This document shows positions 1 to 7,904 of a DNA stretch of 64,000 nucleotides, one piece after another. Origin of the DNA: JBGTBD01 sp041749475 (GTDB taxonomy: Bacteria; Pseudomonadota; Alphaproteobacteria; Rickettsiales; UBA998); the NCBI GenBank assembly GCA_041749475.1, contig JBGTBD010000040.1, forward strand, positions 4,270-68,269, read 5' to 3'. Numbering within the stretch: the stretch's first letter is position 1; the number at the start of each line of letters is the position of its first letter. The notes beneath the pieces were generated by a model, which did no database searches, had not been told where the DNA came from, and saw nothing but the letters and a program-made list of their open reading frames with translations. The translations under genes and the position numbers were made by a program.

Positions 1-993
1 GGGATCGACACCACTAAACGCACGAGCGCCGCTTACGCAACCATCGCCAGCCAGATCGTCAAGGGCTACCGAACAGACGGTGCGCGCTTCGGACGACTGG
101 AGCTGGAGAAGTTCTCAGCACCGTGGGTGGAAGGGTTCTACTTCCCGGCAGGAGGAGGGGGCATCAATATCCTTTCCTCGCCTCAGGCATGGGTTGTACG
201 TAACCACGTGTTCAATTCCTCCAACGGGACGATGATGTATGGTAAGGATGAAAACCGAGCATACGTCATACTGGAGAATTGGATCTGGAATAATCGCCGC
301 GGGATGAACAAGCGTGGCATCGAGGATTGGGGTATGGATTACGCTGTGCGGCTCTACGGGTCGAAGGTCGGCGCGGTCTATGTGACGAAGAACCTGATAC
401 TCGGTGGCTTCAACCAGCCTATTTCCACCAAGTCCGGTTTCAAGAACACCTATATCGAGAATAACTTCTTCGTGGGGGGTGACGGCAAGACGCCGGATAA
501 TCCCGGCCCCGTCAAGAACATCATGGTCGGGCAGGAATCCGATAAGGCGGGTATCGATAATACCGGTGAGAATGTATTCATCCGTAACAATACATTCCGT
601 GGTAAAGGGCGTGGCATGATCATCTTCAATGTGCAGAATGCTTACGTAGAGGGGAATAATTTCATCAACCTCACCTCTGCCGTGTCGCAATTCTTCTCTG
701 CAGGGGTAGGGCAAAATGCGCATGCCTTGAACGGTATCCATCCGCGCCTGACCGTCGTCAAGAATAACTGGTTCAGTAACTCACCTTCCATCGACGCTTG
801 GCCCCGTGGCAACACGCCTGAATCGCTGGTTGTGGAAGGCAACACGGTCGCGGGTGGCAAGGGTAGTATCCTGCTGCATACGACCATCACGGGCGACCCT
901 GACCGCCCGCCGGCATCCAATCTGGTGCTGCCCAGCGTGAACCGCGTCGGCGGTGATGCCAGCGGCTTCGCAGCCCAGCAGACAGTGAATTAA
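1..993 (+). CDS. Right-handed beta-helix repeat protein, C-terminal part
   Basis: The reading frame is open from base 1, so the gene starts outside the window and 330 codons are visible. The protein has repeated short strands ending in Asn pairs, such as IENNFF, IRNNTF, VEGNNF and VKNNWF, spaced about 20-30 residues apart. That is the asparagine-ladder pattern of parallel beta-helix (pectate-lyase-like) proteins. Such proteins bind or cleave polysaccharides, usually outside the cytoplasm, but no catalytic residues can be assigned here and the signal peptide would be upstream. An internal GTG at 127 is unlikely to be the true start, because the frame and the fold both continue upstream of it. 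The fold is fairly sure; the substrate is unknown. Confidence 0.75.
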   Translation, partial: GIDTTKRTSAAYATIASQIVKGYRTDGARFGRLELEKFSAPWVEGFYFPAGGGGINILSSPQAWVVRNHVFNSSNGTMMYGKDENRAYVILENWIWNNRRGMNKRGIEDWGMDYAVRLYGSKVGAVYVTKNLILGGFNQPISTKSGFKNTYIENNFFVGGDGKTPDNPGPVKNIMVGQESDKAGIDNTGENVFIRNNTFRGKGRGMIIFNVQNAYVEGNNFINLTSAVSQFFSAGVGQNAHALNGIHPRLTVVKNNWFSNSPSIDAWPRGNTPESLVVEGNTVAGGKGSILLHTTITGDPDRPPASNLVLPSVNRVGGDASGFAAQQTVN

Positions 994-1056
994 TTTTACA
1001 ACATCTCGTAACCTGAACGCCCGTTCAATCGAATAGAAGGGGAAAGGGAGGTTTCG

Positions 1057-1437
1057 ATGGATTTGCTGATAACGATTATACTGGGCTGGGTGGTATTCTT
1101 CCTGACGCGCTTCGCGTTGGAATGTCCTGTCTACCGTTCGATGGGAAAGACATCATGGCGCAAAGCGGCGCGCACTACGGGAGGAATCGTAGGCGTGACC
1201 ACCTCGGTGTTCTTCCTCATCCTGCTCCCGGCGAACGATGCGCTGGGCGTCATGAAACATGAGAATCTCCTGATACTGATGATTGCACTTAGCGTGATGA
1301 TCGAAGGTTGGATGGTGCATCGCCGGGTGGTGAAGCTTACGTATAAAACGGCGCCTTATATCGCCCTGCTGCAGTATGTATCTTGGTATGCCGCGTTCAT
1401 GGTGATGTTTCTCCTGCGCGGCGTGCTGACGGCATAA
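1057..1437 (+). CDS. Small integral membrane protein of unknown function
   Basis: This is a 126-residue protein with about four hydrophobic segments (roughly residues 1-18, 43-62, 69-85 and 100-122) separated by short basic loops such as KTSWRKAAR and HRRVVK. I do not recognise the family. A good purine-rich ribosome site (gggaaagggagg) sits just before the ATG. It lies 63 bases after the beta-helix gene on the same strand and could be co-transcribed with it. Topology is inferred from hydrophobicity only, and no function can be assigned. Confidence 0.6.
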   Translation: MDLLITIILGWVVFFLTRFALECPVYRSMGKTSWRKAARTTGGIVGVTTSVFFLILLPANDALGVMKHENLLILMIALSVMIEGWMVHRRVVKLTYKTAPYIALLQYVSWYAAFMVMFLLRGVLTA

Positions 1438-1454
1438 CCGATACTTGCGTCTAA

Positions 1455-1477
1455 CCCCACCCTCGCTTAGGGTGGGG
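1455..1477 (+). other. Perfect 9-bp hairpin covering the ribosome-binding region of the next gene
   Basis: CCCCACCCT pairs perfectly with AGGGTGGGG around a 5-base loop (cgctt). The 3' arm ends two bases before the ATG at 1480 and contains the only purine-rich stretch available as a Shine-Dalgarno. No U-tract follows, so a plain rho-independent terminator for the upstream gene is less likely, though it cannot be excluded. The position suggests it could mask the start of the ferredoxin-like gene. Confidence 0.55.
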
Positions 1478-1479
1478 GC

Positions 1480-1782
1480 ATGGTCTTCCGCACCCACGTT
1501 TTCGTCTGTACTAACAAACGCCCTGACGGGCATGAGCGCGGCTGCTGCATCGACCGGGGCGGCGGCCCCATCCGTGATTACATGAAGAAGCGCTGCGCTG
1601 AGCTGGGCGTGGAGGGTGTCCGCATCAACGCCGCCGGATGCCTCGATCGCTGCGAGGAAGGCCCCGTGATGGTGGTCTACCCTGACGGCGTCTGGTATCG
1701 CCTGACCACGACCGAGCAGGTGGACAGGGTAGTGGCCGAGCATATCATCGGCGGGAAGCCCGTTGAGGAATATCGAATTTAG
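1480..1782 (+). CDS. Thioredoxin-like [2Fe-2S] ferredoxin
   Basis: This 100-residue protein resembles the small thioredoxin-fold 2Fe-2S ferredoxins (Shethna-type/NuoE-like family). An N-terminal strand leads to a Cys (FVCTNKR), then a Cys-Cys pair (RGCC), and then the family's CLDRCEEGP segment followed by a strand reading VMVVYPDGVWY. The cluster ligands would come from these cysteines. Such proteins carry single electrons, or serve accessory roles in nitrogen fixation or cobalamin synthesis in other bacteria; the partner here is unknown. The start ATG directly follows a strong hairpin (1455-1477), so translation may be controlled by RNA structure. No other electron-transfer gene is adjacent. 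Confidence 0.8.
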   Translation: MVFRTHVFVCTNKRPDGHERGCCIDRGGGPIRDYMKKRCAELGVEGVRINAAGCLDRCEEGPVMVVYPDGVWYRLTTTEQVDRVVAEHIIGGKPVEEYRI

Positions 1783-1793
1783 TCACTTTTGAT

Positions 1794-1832
1794 AGTATAG
1801 ACATGTATTTCTCATGAATAATGAGCTATACT
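1794..1832 (+). promoter_or_regulatory. Nested inverted repeat with a -10-like box; possible leaderless promoter
   Basis: AGTATAG (1794-1800) is the inverted complement of CTATACT (1826-1832). Between them lies a second hairpin, CTCAT-gaata-ATGAG (1811-1825). The motif TATACT at 1827-1832 looks like a -10 box and would start transcription at about base 1840, which is the ATG of the next gene. No Shine-Dalgarno precedes that ATG. No convincing -35 is visible. The promoter reading is inference. Confidence 0.35.
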
Positions 1833-1839
1833 TGTATCT

Positions 1840-2382
1840 ATGGCTGATACTCCGTCTGACAATGTTAAGTTCACTCCTAAAGGCAAGTTGATTAAAGCCT
1901 ACAGACGGGATCAGGGCGAGTTTGTCAAAGCATTCATCGAGAACGTCGTGTACATGTCCAGCAACGCCGACGCGGATAACAGCAAAACGGTCGATGAAAA
2001 AGAATTACGCGCCATGCTGAAAGAAACTAAGACGCATATCGATGAGTTCTGCACCAGCTCGGGTGACAGGGAGCATGCCGATCGGTTCCAGACGATGATG
2101 CGCGATATCAAGCAGGCAGCGGGAATACCCAGCAATCCGGAAGCGGCGGAGCGCATAGGGACGGCGATAGAGACGACATTGAATGAGCAGATGGGCGGTT
2201 TGCGATTCTTCTTCGGGCCCGAGAACGGCTCATTCGCTCCTCACGTGAGGGAGGCGCTGCAAGACCCCGCCATTATTGCCGCCAGTGAGCGGATGGTGAC
2301 GGAGCATACCCCCGGATTTGACCCCGTGAAGATATGCGACGCTCAGATAAAGACAGCTCCCCACAGACGCCGCGAACGCTAA
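1840..2382 (+). CDS. Orphan soluble protein with one EF-hand-like calcium loop
   Basis: This is a 180-residue, largely helical, charged protein with no signal peptide or membrane segment. Around residues 46-57 it has the loop DADNSKTVDEKE followed by L. That matches the EF-hand calcium loop at ligand positions 1, 3, 5 and 12 and has a hydrophobic residue at 8, although the usual Gly at position 6 is Lys. Only one such loop is seen, whereas EF-hands normally occur in pairs. I do not recognise the rest. The ATG has no Shine-Dalgarno but follows a -10-like box by seven bases, so a leaderless message is possible. It ends two bases before the convergent neighbour's stop codon. Confidence 0.6.
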   Translation: MADTPSDNVKFTPKGKLIKAYRRDQGEFVKAFIENVVYMSSNADADNSKTVDEKELRAMLKETKTHIDEFCTSSGDREHADRFQTMMRDIKQAAGIPSNPEAAERIGTAIETTLNEQMGGLRFFFGPENGSFAPHVREALQDPAIIAASERMVTEHTPGFDPVKICDAQIKTAPHRRRER

Positions 2383-2384
2383 AC

Positions 2385-3131
2385 TTACTCGCACAGAATC
2401 TTGATCTTATACGGCGAATTGACGCCGAGGGTGAGCGTGTTCTCTCCCGGCAATAGCGGCGCTTTGAAGGAGAGTTTCGCACGACCGATGGCGACGCCGT
2501 TGAGCACCGTACAGTGGCGCGAACCGGAATCGACGATGAAGACGCCGTCCGCCGTCCGCTCAATCTGGCAATGCTGGTAGGAGATGAAGGGCGGCGAGCC
2601 TGTGGAAGGGAGTTCGAGATTGCACATACCCTGAGCGCTTTCCGTTTCCGGATGTCCGCCGATGGTGAAGGGCAGGTTGGCGGCGTGGACGACAACAGCG
2701 TTCATCACCCCGCGTAGTGCATCGCATTCGGGGGTGAGGGTGAGTTTGTTGATTGCGGCGTCGAGCAGCACGGTCGCGCGTTCTTGCTTGGCGATGCGCT
2801 GGTTCAAATATTTCAGGCGATGGATGAGGCTGACGATGAACGGCTCCAGTCGGGGCGGGCATTGTGCGAACAGGGTTTTAAGTTCGGCAGCGGAAAGCGT
2901 CTCCAACTTGGTAGCGGTGATGGTGCGTGCCGTAGCGGAGCGTACTGCGCCGGGCTCGAAGAGCGCCATCTCACCGAATACGTTGCCGGGTTCGAGGACG
3001 GCGAGTTGTACTTCCCCCGCTTCGGCATGTTTCAGAATCTCGACGCGCCCGGAAAGGATGTGATACGCAAAATCCCCTGCATCCCCTTCGCGGAAGAGAA
3101 TGGTCTTCGGGTCAACGAAATGTTCGGCCAT
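2385..3131 (-). CDS. Cyclic-nucleotide-binding domain fused to an FHA-like domain
   Basis: This 248-residue cytoplasmic protein has two parts. Residues about 5-115 form a cNMP-binding beta-barrel; the stretch GNVFGEMALFEPGAVRSATA carries the phosphate-binding cassette pattern (FGE-AL...R-ATA). Residues about 145-248 look like a forkhead-associated domain: TIGGHPE takes the place of the usual GR, ISYQHCQIE matches the I-S-x-x-H-x-x-I strand, and VDSGSRHCTVLNG matches the VxDxxSxNGTxVNG segment. FHA domains read phosphothreonine, so the protein could link a nucleotide signal to Ser/Thr phosphorylation. There is no DNA-binding helix-turn-helix, so it is not a CRP-type regulator. It has its own divergent promoter region (3132-3270). 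Confidence 0.75.
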   Translation of the reverse strand: MAEHFVDPKTILFREGDAGDFAYHILSGRVEILKHAEAGEVQLAVLEPGNVFGEMALFEPGAVRSATARTITATKLETLSAAELKTLFAQCPPRLEPFIVSLIHRLKYLNQRIAKQERATVLLDAAINKLTLTPECDALRGVMNAVVVHAANLPFTIGGHPETESAQGMCNLELPSTGSPPFISYQHCQIERTADGVFIVDSGSRHCTVLNGVAIGRAKLSFKAPLLPGENTLTLGVNSPYKIKILCE

Positions 3132-3270
3132 ACATGGTGCTCCCCATCTTTGGTCTTACAGCTAAAAGATTGAGCAAAGGTTAAAAGTGATTGTTTTTTA
3201 TGGAAAATGAACCGACATCAAAGCGTCATAAAGTATAGATATTATATATACAATAAAGGGATATATACAT

Positions 3271-3747
3271 ATGATTTCAGAAGCAGATAAAGCACGGATA
3301 CAAATCTTGGTGGATGCTCCGGATGTGCAATGCGCCGTCAATAAGCTTGCACAAAGCGCTCGTGACACGTTCGACGGGTTGAATGCATGGCAAAAGTTTG
3401 AGCTGGTCGCTAATTGGGAAATGGCGAAAGCGCAGGGTATCGAAGATACGATCAAGATGATCTCGCTTGATCAATGGACACTTCCCTCCGGCGTGAAAGA
3501 AGGAAGTCGTGCAATCCTTGAGCAATATAACGCATTTTCCCCTGAAACGCAGGATAGGCTCAATGATTTGAACACCCGTCTTGCTAAGGCAGGGGAAGGA
3601 ATATCGCTGGCAAATGTTGAGCACAATCCGCAAGAAATAATGGATGCGGCGGCGGATCTATCTCCCGTCCTAGAGCCGCTGACCGAGGAACTGATAAACG
3701 GGCTGGGCAAGAAACCATCCCCCGCTTGCAACACCCTTAGCCGCTAA
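3271..3747 (+). CDS. Hypothetical helical protein
   Basis: This 158-residue soluble protein is rich in Ala, Leu, Glu and Lys and is predicted to be almost all helix. It has no signal peptide, membrane segment or recognisable motif. A ribosome site (aaaggga) precedes the ATG at good distance, and the upstream region is AT-rich like a promoter. Its last 11 bases overlap the 3' end of the convergent mutS gene. The style (short, acidic, orphan) resembles the EF-hand orphan at 1840. Function is unknown. Confidence 0.55.
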   Translation: MISEADKARIQILVDAPDVQCAVNKLAQSARDTFDGLNAWQKFELVANWEMAKAQGIEDTIKMISLDQWTLPSGVKEGSRAILEQYNAFSPETQDRLNDLNTRLAKAGEGISLANVEHNPQEIMDAAADLSPVLEPLTEELINGLGKKPSPACNTLSR

Positions 3748-6415
3748 GGGATTTCAGGCGATACAGTACGTCGAGCGCTTCCTTGGGTGATAGCTCGTCT
3801 GGCTTGATCGTACTCAGCAATTCCATAGCGTGGGACACAGGTGCGCTTTCCACCGTCGCGGGTTTTCCCGCCATGGCAAACAGCGGCAACGCCCCCGATG
3901 TAATCGCCTGCACAGGACTGTGGTCGGATGTCTCCAACGCTTTCAACAACACTTTTGCCCGCGCGATGACCTTCTCCGGTAATCCCGCCAATTGCGCGAC
4001 ATGGATACCGTATGACCGATCCGCCGTGCCCGCCGCGACTTCATGCAGGAAAATGACGTTGCCCTTCCATTCCTTCACTTTCACGGTGTAAAGCGCGAGG
4101 GAGGAAAGCGATTCTTTGAGGTGCGTCAGTTCATGGTAATGCGTCGCGAACAGTCCCCGGCAACGCGTGGCGTTATGCAGATGTTCGGCCACCGCCCAGG
4201 CGATGGAGAGCCCATCATACGTTGCCGTCCCGCGCCCGATTTCATCGAGGATGACGAGTGAACGCGACGTGGCTTGCGAGAGGATTGCCGCCGTCTCCAC
4301 CATCTCTACCATGAAGGTGGAACGCCCGCGCGCGAGATCGTCCGACGCGCCGACGCGGCTATAAAGCCTGTCGATGATACCGATATGCGCCTCCGTAGCG
4401 GGGATGAAAGAGCCCATTTGCGCCATCAGTGCGAGGAGCGCGTTCTGCCGCAGGAAGGTCGATTTCCCGGCCATGTTGGGCCCGGTGATGAGCCATAGCC
4501 GCTGGTCGCCCGTCAGGTCACACCCGTTGGCGATGAAGCGCTGCCCCTCCCGCCCGAGGAAGGATTCCACCACCGGATGGCGCCCGCCGGTGATGCGGAA
4601 GGTAAGGGAATCGTCGATAACGGGGCGGCAATAGCGTTCATGCTGCGCCAGTTCGCTGAGTGCCGCCGTCACGTCGAGCGCCGCGATGGCGCGCCCGGCG
4701 GCGACGATGGTATGCGCATCGGCGCGTATTTCCTCGACCAACCGCTCGAAGATCTCCAGCTCGATACGCAAAGCGCGGTCGGCGGCTTCGGCGATCTTCT
4801 TCTCGATTTCCGCCAGCTCCGGCGTGGTATACCGCATCGCGTCCTTCATCGTCTGGCGATGGATATATTCAAACGGAATTTTCGCTTCGTGCTTCTTCGT
4901 CACCTCGATGAAGAAGCCGAGCATGTAGTTGTATTTTATCTTCAGCGAGGGAATGTCCGTCGCGGTCTTATACTGCACTTCCATCGCGGCGATCAGCTTC
5001 TTCGATTCATCACGCAAGCAACGGAATTCATCGAGCGCCGCATCATACCCTGCACGGATGAAATTCCCGTCCCGCGCCAGCATCGGCAATTCATCTTTCA
5101 GTGTCGCGGTGAGATGGGCGATGAGGGAAGTATGCGTTCCAAGCCCAGCGACGATACTCTCCACTTCTTCCGGCAACGAGCCATGCGGAATCGTGCGTAA
5201 CGCATCGGCCATCGCAGTGGCGGCGGAAAGCCCGTCACGCAGCGCCGCCAAGTCTCGCGGGCCGCCGCGTTGCATCATCAACCGCCCCAGCGCCCGCTCA
5301 AGGTCAGGGCAACGGCGTAGCGTATCCCTGAGACCCGAACGCAATGACGCATGTTCGACGAAGAACGCCACCGCGTCATGCCGCGCGGTGATGGTATCGA
5401 CGTCTGTCAGCGGATTGCACAGGCGTGAGGCAAGAAGACGCGCACCGCATGCGGTCTGTGTCCGGTCGATAGTCGAAAGCAAACTGCCCTGCCGCATGCC
5501 TGATAGCGTAGAAACCAGTTCCAGATTCCGCCGCGTCGCCGCATCGATGGCGAGGCCGGAGGAGGCGGCGTATTTCTTCGGCGCGTCAAGCCGGGGAGGG
5601 GTGTCCTTCTGCGTCAGGTGGACATAATCGAGCAGCGCGCCGCAGCAGGCGAGGTCGGCCAGCGTGAAATCGCCCCATGCGTCGAGTGTACTCAACCCAT
5701 AATATTCGCGCAGCCGTTCTGCCGAGCGCTTGCCATGTAGAGAAGATTCGGGAATTGGGGTCAGACAGGCTTTATGGTCGGAGAGGATCGCGGAGAGCCG
5801 GTCGCTATTGCATTCCTGTTCGGAGATGAGAATCTCGCTGGGTGTCAGTCGCGCCAGTTCAGAGGCGAGTTGCGCAGGCGAGGTTTCAATCACGGAAAAT
5901 TCCCCTGTGGAAATATCCATCCACGCCAACGCCCAGTCGCTTTTGACTTCGGCGATAGAGGCGAGGTAGTTGGAACGGTCGGGCGCGAGCAACGTCTCCT
6001 CCGTTACCGTTCCGGGGGTGACGATACGCACGACATCGCGATGGACGACGGATTTGGAACCACGCTTCTTGGCTTCTGATGGGTCCTCCAATTGCTCGCA
6101 GATGGCGACCTTGATGCCGTTGGCGATGAGTTTTTCCAGATAAAAGTCCGAAGAATGCACCGGCACGCCGCACATGGGGATATCCACCCCACGAATCTGC
6201 CCGCGCTTGGTCAGCGCGATATCGAGCACCGCAGCCGCTTTCACTGCGTCGTCAAAGAACAACTCATAAAAATCCCCCATGCGGTAGAACAACAGGAAAT
6301 CCTGATGCCGCGACTTGATCTCCATATACTGCGCCATACCGGGGGAGAGCGGGGCGGCGGAAGTCGCATCTTCCGCGAAACCATCATTTTTTAAGGGGGC
6401 TGCAGGGCTTGTCAT
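3737..6415 (-). CDS. mutS: DNA mismatch repair ATPase MutS
   Basis: MutS recognises base mismatches and small loops and recruits MutL. At 892 residues it is of normal length. The mismatch-wedging Phe-x-Glu motif is FYE at residues 49-51 (context MGDFYELFF). The Walker A loop GPNMAGKST lies near residue 641, and the Walker B/signature region reads LVILDEIGRGTATYDG, followed by the ATHYHELT switch. The last 40 residues look like the dimer-forming tail. The gene stands alone, with convergent overlap of 11 bases at its 3' end, and appears intact. Confidence 0.98.
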   Translation of the reverse strand: MTSPAAPLKNDGFAEDATSAAPLSPGMAQYMEIKSRHQDFLLFYRMGDFYELFFDDAVKAAAVLDIALTKRGQIRGVDIPMCGVPVHSSDFYLEKLIANGIKVAICEQLEDPSEAKKRGSKSVVHRDVVRIVTPGTVTEETLLAPDRSNYLASIAEVKSDWALAWMDISTGEFSVIETSPAQLASELARLTPSEILISEQECNSDRLSAILSDHKACLTPIPESSLHGKRSAERLREYYGLSTLDAWGDFTLADLACCGALLDYVHLTQKDTPPRLDAPKKYAASSGLAIDAATRRNLELVSTLSGMRQGSLLSTIDRTQTACGARLLASRLCNPLTDVDTITARHDAVAFFVEHASLRSGLRDTLRRCPDLERALGRLMMQRGGPRDLAALRDGLSAATAMADALRTIPHGSLPEEVESIVAGLGTHTSLIAHLTATLKDELPMLARDGNFIRAGYDAALDEFRCLRDESKKLIAAMEVQYKTATDIPSLKIKYNYMLGFFIEVTKKHEAKIPFEYIHRQTMKDAMRYTTPELAEIEKKIAEAADRALRIELEIFERLVEEIRADAHTIVAAGRAIAALDVTAALSELAQHERYCRPVIDDSLTFRITGGRHPVVESFLGREGQRFIANGCDLTGDQRLWLITGPNMAGKSTFLRQNALLALMAQMGSFIPATEAHIGIIDRLYSRVGASDDLARGRSTFMVEMVETAAILSQATSRSLVILDEIGRGTATYDGLSIAWAVAEHLHNATRCRGLFATHYHELTHLKESLSSLALYTVKVKEWKGNVIFLHEVAAGTADRSYGIHVAQLAGLPEKVIARAKVLLKALETSDHSPVQAITSGALPLFAMAGKPATVESAPVSHAMELLSTIKPDELSPKEALDVLYRLKSLSG

Positions 6416-6458
6416 CCCTGCATCTGAGCAGAGTGGGAGCAGAAATCAACTGAAAATA

Positions 6459-6800
6459 TTAATGTGCCGGCAAATCCACTGCACGCGCTCTCTCACGTGC
6501 TTCCATCTGGTGTAGTGCCCATTCATACATGGGGATTTCTTCCGGGTAGGTGGGAGTGCCATTTTCCTGGAATACATCCAGCGCCTCTTTTATGCGTTCC
6601 GGGGTAAGGTGGATTTCAGTGAATCCCGTTTGTTTCCCGTTTGGATTGTAGAGTATGATCGGCAATGTGCCGTTATCGGGGAAATGTTCTGCCATATAGC
6701 CGGGCTGCTGCTCGTTGAGTTTCTCAGTGATGCTTTCGCGGATATAGAGTGCGCGCAATAAGCGTTCGGGGAAAAGATCGAATAATAGGTCAGGTTTCAT
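6459..6800 (-). CDS. Hypothetical protein coupled to its upstream neighbour
   Basis: From the ATG at 6800 this is a 113-residue soluble protein. That start lies one base after the TAA of the preceding gene, a classic arrangement for translational coupling. An earlier in-frame start at 6851 would overlap the neighbour by about 50 bases and seems less likely. The chain contains LLFDLFPERLLRALYIRE and a conserved-looking HLTPERIKEALDVFQENGTP; I do not recognise a family. No signal peptide or membrane segment is present. The job is probably tied to that of the 312-residue partner. Confidence 0.5.
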   Translation of the reverse strand: MKPDLLFDLFPERLLRALYIRESITEKLNEQQPGYMAEHFPDNGTLPIILYNPNGKQTGFTEIHLTPERIKEALDVFQENGTPTYPEEIPMYEWALHQMEARERARAVDLPAH

Positions 6801-6801
6801 A

Positions 6802-7740
6802 TTACCCGAATTCTCCAGCGTGATGGCTGAGAGCCCACCTAATCTTGGCATTGAAATCGATCTCGTGATCTAAAGCAGATCCTATGGGCTGTATCGTATT
6901 CCAGTAATGATCCAAAGCGCGTTCCACCCCTTGTACTTGTTTGTCATCGCCGTGCACAGGAAGCAAATAATCGCCTCCCTCTCCCGGTTTGTGCTGATGT
7001 TGTAGAGAAAGTATCTCCGGGTCGGCGTAGTGCCCATCATGGATATAAAGATGCGGGTCGATCATCTTGTCTTTCTGGATACAGACGGATTTTGCGTCCC
7101 TATCTGTAAAAAAAAGGGGGCGTACATTCTCATGGTCCGTACCGTTGAACATTAAACCATATTGGCAATCTTCAAACGTGGGAACGGGGATGTGGGCTTT
7201 CAACGCACGGCCTGCAAGAGCCGTCACCCCACGGTCTGGCGCGCTGTGAACGAGGCGGAATTGATGTTTGGGGCCTAGCAATCCATAATCATTATATTGG
7301 ATATGGGGCTGGCCACTCATCAATCCAACTAGCGGACTTAATATTTTTTCCTCCAGCCCTTCGAGGGTGAATTTATAAGGCGGTAATTCCATGAAGTGGA
7401 CGTAGGCGCGGCCTTTCTGGAACGCATTCAATAATCCAAGGCGTGATTCCAGTTCGGGCGAGGGCGTAAGGTTCACTGTAAGCGATTGCGGCTCCGTCGG
7501 GTTTGCCCTAGGCAAGGGCAATATCCTGCCCGCTGGCTTCGCTCCGAGGAAATCGAGTGCATTCTGGAATTCAATGCGGGATTGTGGGTCACAGGAATGC
7601 TCCGTAACCTTCACGGCGATCTGATCCCTGATATTAATGGTATCCACGGAGATATGTTCAGGCGCTATTCCAGAAAGCACTTGTGAAAGTGACGATTGTA
7701 AGGTTTTCTGGACAGGGTTCGAGGTGATGTTTAGTTCCAT
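6802..7740 (-). CDS. Hypothetical protein, first gene of a two-gene unit
   Basis: This is a 312-residue soluble protein with mixed alpha/beta character and many His and Asp residues in its second half (HDGHYADPE, LQHQHKPGEGGD, HGDDKQ). I do not recognise the family and see no signal peptide or transmembrane helix. Histidine and acidic residues could make a metal site, but the spacing fits no motif I know. The start is preceded by a 160-base divergent gap shared with maeB. The gene is followed after one base by the 113-residue partner. Confidence 0.55.
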   Translation of the reverse strand: MELNITSNPVQKTLQSSLSQVLSGIAPEHISVDTINIRDQIAVKVTEHSCDPQSRIEFQNALDFLGAKPAGRILPLPRANPTEPQSLTVNLTPSPELESRLGLLNAFQKGRAYVHFMELPPYKFTLEGLEEKILSPLVGLMSGQPHIQYNDYGLLGPKHQFRLVHSAPDRGVTALAGRALKAHIPVPTFEDCQYGLMFNGTDHENVRPLFFTDRDAKSVCIQKDKMIDPHLYIHDGHYADPEILSLQHQHKPGEGGDYLLPVHGDDKQVQGVERALDHYWNTIQPIGSALDHEIDFNAKIRWALSHHAGEFG

Positions 7741-7904
7741 GAAATACTTTCAAAAAAACCATTATGGACGGGATTCTTTGCAATTTCGTTAAGGTTTGTA
7801 TGAAGATGCTGCGCTGCACCAAGCTTTTCTGCCGCTTTTAACTTGCAATTCAACAGGGTTTTTGCAACTTTACTGCTCCCATTCACCTTGCGAGAGTAGT
7901 GTCC

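Noticed and set aside
4577..5200. Open frame of 207 codons on the plus strand
   Set aside because: It is antisense to the core of mutS, with composition of a shadow frame and no ribosome site.
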